From NCBI RefSeq assembly GCF_011045095.1, contig NZ_JAALDL010000003.1:124001-188000 (forward strand): a stretch of DNA of 64,000 nt, given 5' to 3'. This document shows, one piece after another, positions 33,513 to 41,742 of the stretch (position 1 is the stretch's first letter; each line of letters starts with the position of its first letter). This stretch comes from Grimontia sedimenti (GTDB taxonomy: Bacteria > Pseudomonadota > Gammaproteobacteria > Enterobacterales > Vibrionaceae). The notes beneath the pieces are model-generated. The model searched no databases and had not been told where the DNA came from. It saw only the letters and a program-made list of their open reading frames with translations. A program made the position numbers and the translations under genes.

Positions 33513-34528
33513 ATGAAGGGCCAAAAAGGTAGAGCCTTACTTCTCTCGGTTGTGGGTATGTTATCTGCTTTTACTATCAGTGCTGACGAGCCCTCTCCTT
33601 CACCTGCAATAGTAAATGGCTCCTACGCTGAAATAGCCAATGTTCCCTGGCAAGTAGCGCTTACTATCGACGGATACCAAATTTGTGGCGGAATTATTAT
33701 TGGAGAAAAGCATGTTCTGACAGCGGCACATTGTGTTGTTGATACCAGTGCCAACGAATTAAAGGTCGTGACATCCCATGAAGACATGCAGTACATAGAT
33801 GAAGACAAGATACTCTCAGTCTCCCAAATTGATGTCCATCCTTCATATAACGATTACTATCTGACTTCTGACATTGCTTTGCTGCATCTGACGACAGCTG
33901 TTCCTGGAACAGCCTCTCCAATTGCTATTCTACCGCCGGAAAAACAACTGGAGTTAGATGCTGAATTTGCCGTAGCTGAAACTCGAAATCTTTTTGTTTC
34001 TGGTGGGGGCAGACGGGTACTAATTCTTACGCAAGCAGATTCTTACAATTCACTGTGATGGATGGTGTCGATGACTCTACCTGTTTCGGCTATGACCACA
34101 ACGGTGTTTATTCCTCTTTCATCTGCGCTAACAGTTCTGAACCAACGGGCATCTGTTATGGAGACTCAGGTGGTCCACTCATTTGGCAAGACCCTTTATC
34201 AACCAATGATAGTGACAAGGGCTATGTGGCTGTAGGTGTCGTCAGCTTCACTTCGGTGGAAGGCTGTGGAACAGTTAACAATGAAGATGGATTCACTCAG
34301 ATTGCTAGCTACTACGGTTGGATTTCAGCTCAAATGGGAGGCTATCAAAAGCCCGATGTAACCTTTGAGATGGACTTGTTCAATCTAAGAACAGACTACG
34401 AGCCAGACAGAACCATTCCTTTAGTCGAGAGCACTAGCGGTGGTGGCGGTTCATTGCCTCTTTGGTTACTGACGCTAATGCTGCCAGTCATTTTGATAAG
34501 GGCGTCGCGCAACAAAACAATCAGTTAA
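33513..34528 (+). pseudogene. trypsin-like serine protease with GlyGly-CTERM tail, 1-nt frameshift
   Basis: Exported S1 protease. Frame 1 (33513-34058) has a signal peptide, VNGSYAEIANVPWQVAL, LTAAHC (catalytic His) and SDIALLHL (catalytic Asp). The second part (to 34528) has YGDSGGPLIW (catalytic Ser) and a C terminus SGGGGSLPLWLLTLMLP + RASR of the GlyGly-CTERM type, processed by rhombosortase in Vibrio. The frames join if one T is added at 34004: the reading becomes VSGWGQTGTNSYASRF, the normal trypsin motif after the Asp. All three catalytic residues are present, so the break is recent or a sequence error. Confidence 0.82.
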
Positions 34529-34535
34529 AGAAAAT

Positions 34536-34571
34536 AAAGCCGGAGAGTTGAAGAAACTCTCCGGCTTTTTC
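34536..34571. terminator. bidirectional terminator
   Basis: AAAGCCGGAGAGTT / AACTCTCCGGCTTT stem with T-runs both ways, between the protease and the convergent acetyltransferase. Confidence 0.9.
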
Positions 34572-34578
34572 GTGAGCG

Positions 34579-35043
34579 TTAGAGAGATAGACACATAGTG
34601 TGGGAAAGCTTCTCAAATCCGATATGTTCATAGAAACCAACGGCATTCTCATTGAATGACATCACTTCCAAACGTACTTCTACAGCACCATTCTCTTCCG
34701 CCCACTTTTTACAAGCATCGATAAGTGCACGCCCAACACCTTTGGTTTGAATATTCTGGTTAACCACAATGGTGTTCAGGCGGCAAATGAGAGCGTTAGT
34801 GAGGAATGGAACGGTCTCATTTTTATCCAGCCTTGCCATGGTATATCCAACGATTTGGCCTTCAGATTCGGCCACGGCAAACCACCAGGCTTCATCTTGG
34901 ATTTTGGAAAGCAAAAAACGCTTGTCTTCCTGTGAGGGAGGGTTAAAGGCATTCGGAGCGTTATCGAAGTGTTGTTGGGCAATTTGTTTATAGATATCGA
35001 ATATCTCTTCGATATCGAGTGGTGTTGCTTGTCGGATTTCCAA
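34579..35043 (-). CDS. GNAT family N-acetyltransferase
   Basis: Protein of 154 residues: MEIRQATPLDIEEIFDIYKQ at the start, VVNQNIQTKGVGRALIDACKKW in two parts (acetyl-CoA loop, about 93-114) and NENAVGFYEHIGFEKL (about 131-146). A typical GNAT; substrate unknown. Confidence 0.85.
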   Translation of the reverse strand: MEIRQATPLDIEEIFDIYKQIAQQHFDNAPNAFNPPSQEDKRFLLSKIQDEAWWFAVAESEGQIVGYTMARLDKNETVPFLTNALICRLNTIVVNQNIQTKGVGRALIDACKKWAEENGAVEVRLEVMSFNENAVGFYEHIGFEKLSHTMCLSL

Positions 35044-35132
35044 GTTATTGACCTTTAGGTTCTATACGTTCCATCAGAAAGTTTTTGATAAAAGCAGCTC
35101 GGCGTCTCGTGTGCGATAAACACGGCGTTGAA

Positions 35133-35357
35133 TCATGATGAAGTGTTTCTATGAGCTGAGATTTTAAAGTATGCCAAGCTAAGCACAATAAAGAACCCAA
35201 CAAATACACCTGAGTCGATGAGTAGTTTCCCTAGGTTGAATGCTTCGCTGAAAATATCGTAGCTAAATCCAAACTGGCTGAGTACCATCTCGGCGAGTAG
35301 ATTCGAAGCAACTCCGATGATGATAAACCACCAAACTGGAAGGCGACCAACGTTCAT
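35133..35357 (-). CDS. small membrane protein, function unknown
   Basis: Protein of 74 residues with two hydrophobic segments (VWWFIIIGVASNLLAEMVL, about 8-26, and LLIDSGVFVGFFIVLSLAYF, about 45-64). No family recognised. An ATG with GAATCG rather than a strong ribosome-binding site; supported by its membrane profile and by open space on both sides. Confidence 0.5.
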   Translation of the reverse strand: MNVGRLPVWWFIIIGVASNLLAEMVLSQFGFSYDIFSEAFNLGKLLIDSGVFVGFFIVLSLAYFKISAHRNTSS

Positions 35358-35408
35358 ACGATTCCTTGTGAGTTTCGAGCGAATTGAAGAGGTTATCGTT
35401 TCAAAAAA

Positions 35409-35437
35409 GAAAAGGGCAGATTTCTCTGCCCTTTTGC
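35409..35437. terminator. terminator after the desaturase gene
   Basis: AAAAGGGCAGA / TCTGCCCTTTT stem around TTTC, with A/T runs on both sides. Confidence 0.85.
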
Positions 35438-35458
35438 GTAGATGGTCTCATTGGCCAG

Positions 35459-36592
35459 TTAGGCATAGGAAGCAGTGAGAGTCACCCAATTACGCTTCTG
35501 CTTCTGAAAGTCTGCCTTCAAGATCTGCAATTGCTGCACCAGAATGGCTCGCTCGTACTTCTTCAGCAGGTTCTGCTTCTTCAGGTCAAGCAGTCGCTTC
35601 TTCGCTTCATAGTATTCACTCATGCGAGATACCAAGGCCTCATATTCTTGCTCAACAATCTGCAGGCGATGTGTCGCATTTGGCGTAAGGCTCAAACGCG
35701 CTTGAATATTTTTCAGCATCATTCTTGCCTTTGCCTTCTCGATGCGATCTGGTGGCGTGATACGAAGCTTTTTCGTCAACCCAAGCCAGCTGCTTGATTT
35801 AATCAGCCACTTTGTTGGATCAAACTGCCACCAGTAGATGCCATTGCGGTAATCATTTTCAAAGATGTGGTGGAAATTATGGTAGCCCTCACCGAAAGTC
35901 AGGAATGCCAGAATACCGTTGTCACGCGCTGTGTTTTTCTCTGTGTAAGGTTGTTTACCCCAGATATGGGCCAGTGAATTAATAAAGAAAGTGCAGTGAT
36001 GGTTAAGTACCAGACGTGTGAAACCAATCAGGATAATGGCACCCCATAAGTCACCGTGAAGGAGGCCGAAAGCGATCGGAATACCGAAGTTAGTCGCGAT
36101 GACCAATGGCAGGTAGTACTTGTGCTGCCACATGACGATTTTGTCTTTCTGGAGATCACGGCAGTTACTGTAGTCAGAATAACGGTGTTTTTGATACTCA
36201 CGCAGCATCCATCCGATGTGTGAGTACCAGAAACCGCGTTTAGCGGAGTAGGGGTCGGTATCGTTGTCATCAACATGACGGTGGTGTACGCGGTGGTCGG
36301 AAGACCAGTGAAGGATGCTGTTTTGAACAGCATAAGCGCCGCCAAGAGCAAAAATGAATTTCAGAATAGGGTGAGCTTCGTAGGTTTTATGAGACCAGAG
36401 CCTGTGGTAACCCGCGGTGATAGACATACCGCTAAAGGTGAAAGCGACAAGGAGCATCGCGATTTGGGCCCAATCGAAGCCATGGTAATAGGCCCAAAGT
36501 GGCGTACCAATCATGGCGACCGCAAAAGTGACGACAAATACCGAGACGTTCAGCCAAATGATCGGTGGTTTATTAGTGTTATTTGATTCCAT
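35459..36592 (-). CDS. acyl-CoA/acyl-lipid delta-9-type fatty acid desaturase
   Basis: Membrane di-iron desaturase of 377 residues. Three histidine boxes are present: YHRLWSH (about 61-67), HRVHHRH (about 99-105) and YHNFHH (about 236-241). Two pairs of hydrophobic helices flank them. The last 100 residues form a charged coiled coil (MSEYYEAKKRLLDLKKQNLL region), as in longer gamma-proteobacterial desaturases. A perfect FabR-type palindrome lies 21 bases before the start, so it is likely repressed with other unsaturated-fatty-acid genes. Confidence 0.9.
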   Translation of the reverse strand: MESNNTNKPPIIWLNVSVFVVTFAVAMIGTPLWAYYHGFDWAQIAMLLVAFTFSGMSITAGYHRLWSHKTYEAHPILKFIFALGGAYAVQNSILHWSSDHRVHHRHVDDNDTDPYSAKRGFWYSHIGWMLREYQKHRYSDYSNCRDLQKDKIVMWQHKYYLPLVIATNFGIPIAFGLLHGDLWGAIILIGFTRLVLNHHCTFFINSLAHIWGKQPYTEKNTARDNGILAFLTFGEGYHNFHHIFENDYRNGIYWWQFDPTKWLIKSSSWLGLTKKLRITPPDRIEKAKARMMLKNIQARLSLTPNATHRLQIVEQEYEALVSRMSEYYEAKKRLLDLKKQNLLKKYERAILVQQLQILKADFQKQKRNWVTLTASYA

Positions 36593-36612
36593 GTTTAATA
36601 CCGCGAATTTCC

Positions 36613-36630
36613 AGCGTACACATGTACGCT
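36613..36630. promoter_or_regulatory. FabR-type operator
   Basis: AGCGTACACATGTACGCT is an 18-bp perfect palindrome matching the FabR site pattern AGCGTACA-N2-TGTNCGCT known from fabA and fabB promoters. It sits between the promoter region and the desaturase start on the minus strand. Confidence 0.75.
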
Positions 36631-36722
36631 AGAATAGTGGGCACTATCTAGGCGGTCAAGATGGCCATTAACAATTTGTCTCAATTTCGCCCACTAATTA
36701 CGTGACTCGATTCAAACCCACA

Positions 36723-36758
36723 AAAAAGGGTGAAACACTATGAAAGTGTTTCACCCTC
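36723..36758 (-). terminator. terminator after dgcA
   Basis: GGGTGAAACACT / AGTGTTTCACCC 12-bp stem with a T6 run beyond it on the minus strand. Confidence 0.9.
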
Positions 36759-36778
36759 TCTGTGAGGCGGGAATATGA

Positions 36779-37714
36779 CTACAGAACAATATGTCCGTTC
36801 TGATAATGTAAACCGCCCTGAATGTCGTCACTAATAAGGAATGCACCATCTAAATCTACAAGCACTGCCGTTGCCGCAACAGGTAATGCAGCGCGCATCG
36901 CAATGGAACTGCCAAGCATGCATCCCACCATCACTTGCATGCCTTTTGCTCTTGCGGCTTGTTCCAATTCAAACGCTGCCGTTAAACCGCCGGTTTTGTC
37001 CAGTTTGATATTCACCATCTGGTATTTGCCAACGAGGCTCTCGACATCATCTGCGGTGTGGCAGCTTTCATCTGCGCATAAAGGAATGGAGCTGTTTATC
37101 TGACGTAACGCTTCGTCTTCCGCAGCTGGTAAGGGCTGTTCAACCATGGCGATATTCAGCGGTGAGATTTGCTGAATCGTCGCTTCGATATCCAGATTCC
37201 CCCAGGCTTCATTGGCATCGACAATCAATAGGGTATCTGGTGCTGCAGCACGAACAGCCGAGAGTCTTTCAAACACTTCGTCGCCATTGAGCTTGACCTT
37301 AATTAGTGTAGCGCCTTGCTCCACATAGGCCTTGGCTTCATCCGCCATTTCCTGCGGTGTTGCTATCGATACCGTCATCGCAGTTTGAATACGCGCGGGT
37401 AATGAAAAGCCATCAGGGAAGTTTTCTGATTCCAGATCCCATAGCGCGCAATCCAGTGCGTTACGGGCAGCACCGGCGGGTAAAAGCGTCTTCAATTGTG
37501 AACGATCAAAGGCTTTTCCTTTTACCGAATCAATTTGCGCTAACACGCTATCGAAAGATTCCCCGTAACGTCCGGTAGGCGAACATTCCCCAAGCCCTTT
37601 TTTGCCGTCTTTCTCGATAGTTACCTGAACCACTTCCGCTTGGGTACGGCTACCACGAGAAATCGTAAAAGGGCGTTTAAGTGTGTATGTGACTATCTGC
37701 GCGCTAATTTGCAT
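36779..37714 (-). CDS. dgcA: enolase-superfamily epimerase (dipeptide epimerase / DgcA)
   Basis: About 311 residues. Enolase-superfamily marks: catalytic Lys pair region LIKVKLNGDE, metal ligands in IVDANEAW, MVEQPLP and CADESCH, and the second catalytic Lys in VNIKLDKTGGLT. By family alone it would be L-Ala-D/L-Glu epimerase. Pairing with the DUF1611 gene suggests the marine D-glutamate pathway, in which DgcA converts N-acetyl-D-Glu to N-acetyl-L-Glu. The start at 37714 has GGGGA upstream, one base after the preceding stop. Confidence 0.75.
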   Translation of the reverse strand: MQISAQIVTYTLKRPFTISRGSRTQAEVVQVTIEKDGKKGLGECSPTGRYGESFDSVLAQIDSVKGKAFDRSQLKTLLPAGAARNALDCALWDLESENFPDGFSLPARIQTAMTVSIATPQEMADEAKAYVEQGATLIKVKLNGDEVFERLSAVRAAAPDTLLIVDANEAWGNLDIEATIQQISPLNIAMVEQPLPAAEDEALRQINSSIPLCADESCHTADDVESLVGKYQMVNIKLDKTGGLTAAFELEQAARAKGMQVMVGCMLGSSIAMRAALPVAATAVLVDLDGAFLISDDIQGGLHYQNGHIVL

Positions 37715-37715
37715 C

Positions 37716-38729
37716 TTAATCCCCGAAACTGCTGACCAAACGGTCGACGATGTTTTCAACACCGAATCGGACCGGATCGGTGGCTGGCAATCCATGCTTT
37801 TCTTCCATCTCTTTAAGATAGACCTTGGCTTCGTCCTCGCTTAAGGCTGAAGTATTGATGGCCATGCCGACAAAGCGAGGATTTGGATTGGTTAGCTTTG
37901 CTAATCGCAAACCCAGCTCCATGATGTCTTTGACTTCTGGCATTGGCATATGAGGCATGTGACGGGTGTGAGGGCGATTCGCTTCGTGACAAAGGACCAA
38001 TGCGTCCGGCTGGGAACCATGCAGCAGGCCCATGGTGACGCCCGAAAATGCAGGGTTGAGTAGGGAGCCTTGACCCTCAATCAGTTGCCACTCATCGGCA
38101 TCACATGCCGGCGACAAGGCTTCTGTTGCACCTGCGATAAAGTCTGAGATCACTGCATCGACAGCGATACCTTTACCCTCGACCAAAATGCCTGTTTGCC
38201 CTGTTGCGCAGAAGGTAGCTTTTATGTCGCGTGCTTTCATCGCCTTTTCGAGCGCCAAGGTGGTGAACATTTTGCCGACGGAACAGTCGGTACCGATAGT
38301 AAGCAGACGTCGACCAGAGCGTTTCTTACCATTCCCGACATCCAGTTTTTCCGCGTAGTGGCGTAAGTCGAACAGTTGAACGCCCGCTTTTTCAGCCGCT
38401 TCTGCAATAGCTGGCACATCCGCCAAACGTTGGTGCAATCCAGAGGCGACATGCATACCCAGTTCAATCGCTTCAACAATCACTGGGATCCAGTGTTCTG
38501 CCAACACACCACCGGCGTTTGCTGTACCCAGAACAAAGGTTTGGGCGCCTTGCGCGTATGCAGTATTGGCATCCATTTCTGGAAGGCCAAGTGAAGGTAC
38601 ACCATCGTTCAAACGTAATTGGCCTAGACATTTCTCTGGTCGCCAGTAGTGGATACCACGGGCAGTTTTAATCGCAAGCGGGTCATGGCTGTCGCCGAGC
38701 ATAAGAAGGTAAGGGGCTGGGATGTTCAT
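37716..38729 (-). CDS. dgcN: DUF1611 P-loop protein, probable D-glutamate N-acetyltransferase DgcN
   Basis: About 337 residues. Rossmann-like N-terminal part with AQTFVLGTANAGGVL (about 61-75), then a P-loop GTDCSVGKMFTTLALEKAM (about 146-164) and CHEANRPHTRHMP. This is the DUF1611 architecture. In marine bacteria DUF1611 protein DgcN acetylates D-Glu using the partner DgcA; gene order here is the same. Start at 38729 (MNIPAPYLL) with GGAGAAAAG upstream; a GTG at 38750 is alternative. Confidence 0.75.
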   Translation of the reverse strand: MNIPAPYLLMLGDSHDPLAIKTARGIHYWRPEKCLGQLRLNDGVPSLGLPEMDANTAYAQGAQTFVLGTANAGGVLAEHWIPVIVEAIELGMHVASGLHQRLADVPAIAEAAEKAGVQLFDLRHYAEKLDVGNGKKRSGRRLLTIGTDCSVGKMFTTLALEKAMKARDIKATFCATGQTGILVEGKGIAVDAVISDFIAGATEALSPACDADEWQLIEGQGSLLNPAFSGVTMGLLHGSQPDALVLCHEANRPHTRHMPHMPMPEVKDIMELGLRLAKLTNPNPRFVGMAINTSALSEDEAKVYLKEMEEKHGLPATDPVRFGVENIVDRLVSSFGD

Positions 38730-38946
38730 TGTTTTACTTTTCTCCGGCACGCCTTGCGTGCTGCATGAAGTCCTAAGGTGATGTTTTCACTATAGGTGGG
38801 TTGGTCCTTCCAGAAAAATGCCGTTTGTGATTTGCCCATGCCAATCGGTTATCGAAAACTAATAAAAATGTGATTGGTGTCGGTTTAATCTTTGTCTTTG
38901 AAATTAAAATGCCGATAGGAACAGAGACAAAGCATGGGAAGTTGGC

Positions 38947-39840
38947 GTGAATATCGAAAGTAAGTGGCTGGAAGATTTTCTGGCATTGGCAGAAACACGG
39001 AATTTTTCGACGGCAGCAGGGCTTAGAAATATTACCCAGCCTGCTTTTTCACGCCGCATTCGTATGCTGGAGCAGTCTGTCGGCGCTGAACTGATTGACC
39101 GCACCCAAACCCCCGTCGCATTAACCGCCAGTGGCCGAATATTCCGGGTTACCGCGAGAACCTTGGTTCATCAGATGGAAGAGGGGATCAGCCAGATCTC
39201 CGCTCTCAACTACTCAGATGGCAGTGTGGTACGTATTGCTTCAGCCCATTCTCTCGCTTTGGATATGACGCTCGCCATTCAAAAAGCTTTTACGTCTGAA
39301 ACACAGCCTATGCTGAGTGTCGATGCGATGAACGTGGATGAAGCCGTAGACGCACTACAACAAGGCGAGTGTGACTTGTTATTGGCGTTTGAGAACGAAC
39401 ACCTGAAATTACCGCCGTTCGATTACATTCAGGTCGGTCATGCTGATTTGCTACCCGTTACCGCGCCCAACGAAAAAGGGTTGCCAAAATTTTCGTTCAC
39501 CACTGAAGAAGCAACACCATGGCTGGCCTATAACCCGACGTCATACATGGGACGACAAACAGATTCCCTTCGCACTGAGCTCAATCTAAAAACCGTCTTC
39601 CTTTCGTCGATGGTCGACATGTTAAAACTTCAGGCCGTCAAAGGTCAGGGAGTGGCATGGTTACCGGACTTTTCGATTCAAGATGAAATCAGAGATGGTC
39701 GCTTGATCGTGTTGGGAGAAAAGGAGCATGTCCGGAAAGTTGCTTACTATGCGTACCGGTATCAGTCGCGATTGCATCCGTCAGGAGAAAAAGTGTGGTC
39801 GGCGCTGAAAAAAATTGCTACCGGTAACTCTCTCAACTGA
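38947..39840 (+). CDS. LysR family transcriptional regulator, divergent from dgcNA
   Basis: Protein of 297 residues. N-terminal LysR helix-turn-helix (WLEDFLALAETRNFSTAAGL, ITQPAFSRRIRMLEQSVGAEL) and a periplasmic-binding-like effector domain from about 90. GTG start, preceded by GGGAAGTTGGC. The 217-bp divergent gap to dgcN is where it should bind. It may be the D-glutamate-sensing DgcR, but this is inferred from position only. Confidence 0.85.
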   Translation: MNIESKWLEDFLALAETRNFSTAAGLRNITQPAFSRRIRMLEQSVGAELIDRTQTPVALTASGRIFRVTARTLVHQMEEGISQISALNYSDGSVVRIASAHSLALDMTLAIQKAFTSETQPMLSVDAMNVDEAVDALQQGECDLLLAFENEHLKLPPFDYIQVGHADLLPVTAPNEKGLPKFSFTTEEATPWLAYNPTSYMGRQTDSLRTELNLKTVFLSSMVDMLKLQAVKGQGVAWLPDFSIQDEIRDGRLIVLGEKEHVRKVAYYAYRYQSRLHPSGEKVWSALKKIATGNSLN

Positions 39841-39992
39841 CAATGGAAATTCAAGAAACAGCCCAGTGGCTCGAAAGATCTTGTCGGGTAGCTGCTATAT
39901 TTTTCTAACGCGCTGCCGATAACTAAAGCATAAGAAGTCCAAACAGCCTGCCTTTTCTCAAAGCACGTGGTGATACGATCAAATAGCCTCTC

Positions 39993-41648
39993 GTGAGCGC
40001 TGTTTGGATAGACGACTCTCTCGCTAAATGGGGTGTAGCGGAAGAGATTGACGCTGGGGGTGACATGCCGTTGAAAGAACCTATCCCGAATTTCGTCAAA
40101 GCCATGGGGCATCGCGTTGTCAGTTATATCCTGAACGTTTCTGAAGCGGATGCGAGGCTGGTGCTGCAGCACCAGGCACGCCTGAACGCCAAGCAAAAAG
40201 ACACACTGTCTTCCTATGTCCAACTGTGCCGACAAATGCGTGCCGTGGCGGTTTCACAGGGTGACATCGAGCAATCCTTTTTCCATCGTTTGCCGCACGT
40301 GCTGCAGAATGGTCAGCATATGTTTTCTGTCTGGCGTCGCCAAAATGGCGGTGTAACGCCGGTAGTTAATGCGACAGATCCGCTCGCGCGAAGCTTGGCG
40401 AATGTTGCGGCTGAGCTTTATCCACTGTTTCTGGTAAAAGCAGGGGCTCGTCCTCATCTTTTTTACCGTGCTTCGGGTCATTTGAGCGCGGCGATCATGA
40501 ATCTGCCCGGCCACAAGACCTTGTATCGACATTTCATTGAAGATCATTCCTTTGAGCGGGTCTTCGAGACGATTGGCAACGAGCCAAGCGAAACCTTCGG
40601 CCATTATGCGGATTCTAAAGGCAAGCGTGGCGTGATCACGCTTTCCTCGCTTCCCGCAGCGCTATTGATCAACAGCTACGACTTAATGCGTGTGCGTGGG
40701 CCAATCTCTGCGGACATCTTTGTCGAGACCGTACTCGAGATGCTTGAAATTGCGAGAAGTGTAGCCGATGGCGAAGTTGCACAGATCCCGCTGTTTGTTG
40801 GCTTCCGCAATGCTGCCTTGATTGATTTCGATGCCTTGGATACCAAGTGGGGAACCATTCGCCGCTACACGCCGGCCATTGCTGAATATGTACTCCAACT
40901 GCCGAGCCAGATGGCTAAACGCAAAGACAGCGGCTTTATGTTGGAATCTGGTTTTGCTTACGCCATCAATGTGGGTGACTTGCTGGAAGATGATGAATGG
41001 CCGGACGATGTGATGGATGCGGAGAACGATAAAGTCGCGACCGAGCTGAACATTACCTTGTGTATGGCAATGTGCTTCCTAGAGCAAACCCCGCCTTTCG
41101 TCGCGCCAGAATGGGCATGGCATATCGATCCCTTTTCCCTGGAAGGGGCAAAACAGATTGTCGATACCGTTAAAGAAGCAGAAGAGCCCGTATCAGTCAC
41201 TAACAGTGTGTTGGATGATTTGGAAAACTGGAGCCTGTTGCTGGAAGATACTGATTCAACGGGTATTCGACTTGCTTTCGGAAGGCTGTTCAGCGCGGCG
41301 AGACAGCCCGACCGTTTAGATGGCTTGTTAGATGCGATCCTCGCGCTTCGGAATATTTTCGGTGCGGGGGCGCAATCTGAAAATGTTGCCAAAGCTGTGG
41401 GTGTGCTGGTGAAAGGCGATTCGGAAGTGGCGGTAGAGTTGGCTGAAACATTGGAAAGTGACTGGAACTTTATTCTCTCTGGTGAAGCCTGGTGGGATGC
41501 GGAAGAAATCCGTGAGAAAACCAATGACTGTATTTCACTGTGTCTCACCTGTTTGCACCACTTGTACCTCAAGTTCCCTGCATTGGTGAGTGAACCTGAC
41601 CGACTCAACCAGATCATTGCTGCAAACGGAGAAAGCATTGCCAGTTAG
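39993..41648 (+). CDS. large conserved hypothetical protein, function unknown
   Basis: Protein of 551 residues, soluble, no signal peptide or membrane segment. The N-terminal third is helical (LNVSEADARLVLQHQARLNA). Later segments read as alpha-helical repeats, and the last 120 residues (LLDAILALRNIFGAGAQSEN onward) faintly resemble HEPN/Apea-like helices, without the RxxxxH nuclease motif. GTG at 39993 has a poor ribosome-binding site; an internal ATG at 40065 has GGGGGT upstream and may be the true start. A terminator follows. I do not recognise the family. Confidence 0.6.
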   Translation: MSAVWIDDSLAKWGVAEEIDAGGDMPLKEPIPNFVKAMGHRVVSYILNVSEADARLVLQHQARLNAKQKDTLSSYVQLCRQMRAVAVSQGDIEQSFFHRLPHVLQNGQHMFSVWRRQNGGVTPVVNATDPLARSLANVAAELYPLFLVKAGARPHLFYRASGHLSAAIMNLPGHKTLYRHFIEDHSFERVFETIGNEPSETFGHYADSKGKRGVITLSSLPAALLINSYDLMRVRGPISADIFVETVLEMLEIARSVADGEVAQIPLFVGFRNAALIDFDALDTKWGTIRRYTPAIAEYVLQLPSQMAKRKDSGFMLESGFAYAINVGDLLEDDEWPDDVMDAENDKVATELNITLCMAMCFLEQTPPFVAPEWAWHIDPFSLEGAKQIVDTVKEAEEPVSVTNSVLDDLENWSLLLEDTDSTGIRLAFGRLFSAARQPDRLDGLLDAILALRNIFGAGAQSENVAKAVGVLVKGDSEVAVELAETLESDWNFILSGEAWWDAEEIREKTNDCISLCLTCLHHLYLKFPALVSEPDRLNQIIAANGESIAS

Positions 41649-41703
41649 TTCACGTATGGACAAGTGAAGCATTTCTCTTACTGAACAGTTTGTTGGAGCA
41701 ATC

Positions 41704-41739
41704 AAACGCCGATTCTGTAAAATACGGAATCGGCGTTTA
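41704..41739 (+). terminator. terminator after the 551-residue gene
   Basis: AAACGCCGATTC / GAATCGGCGTTT 12-bp stem with an 11-base loop. Confidence 0.8.
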
Positions 41740-41742
41740 CAT

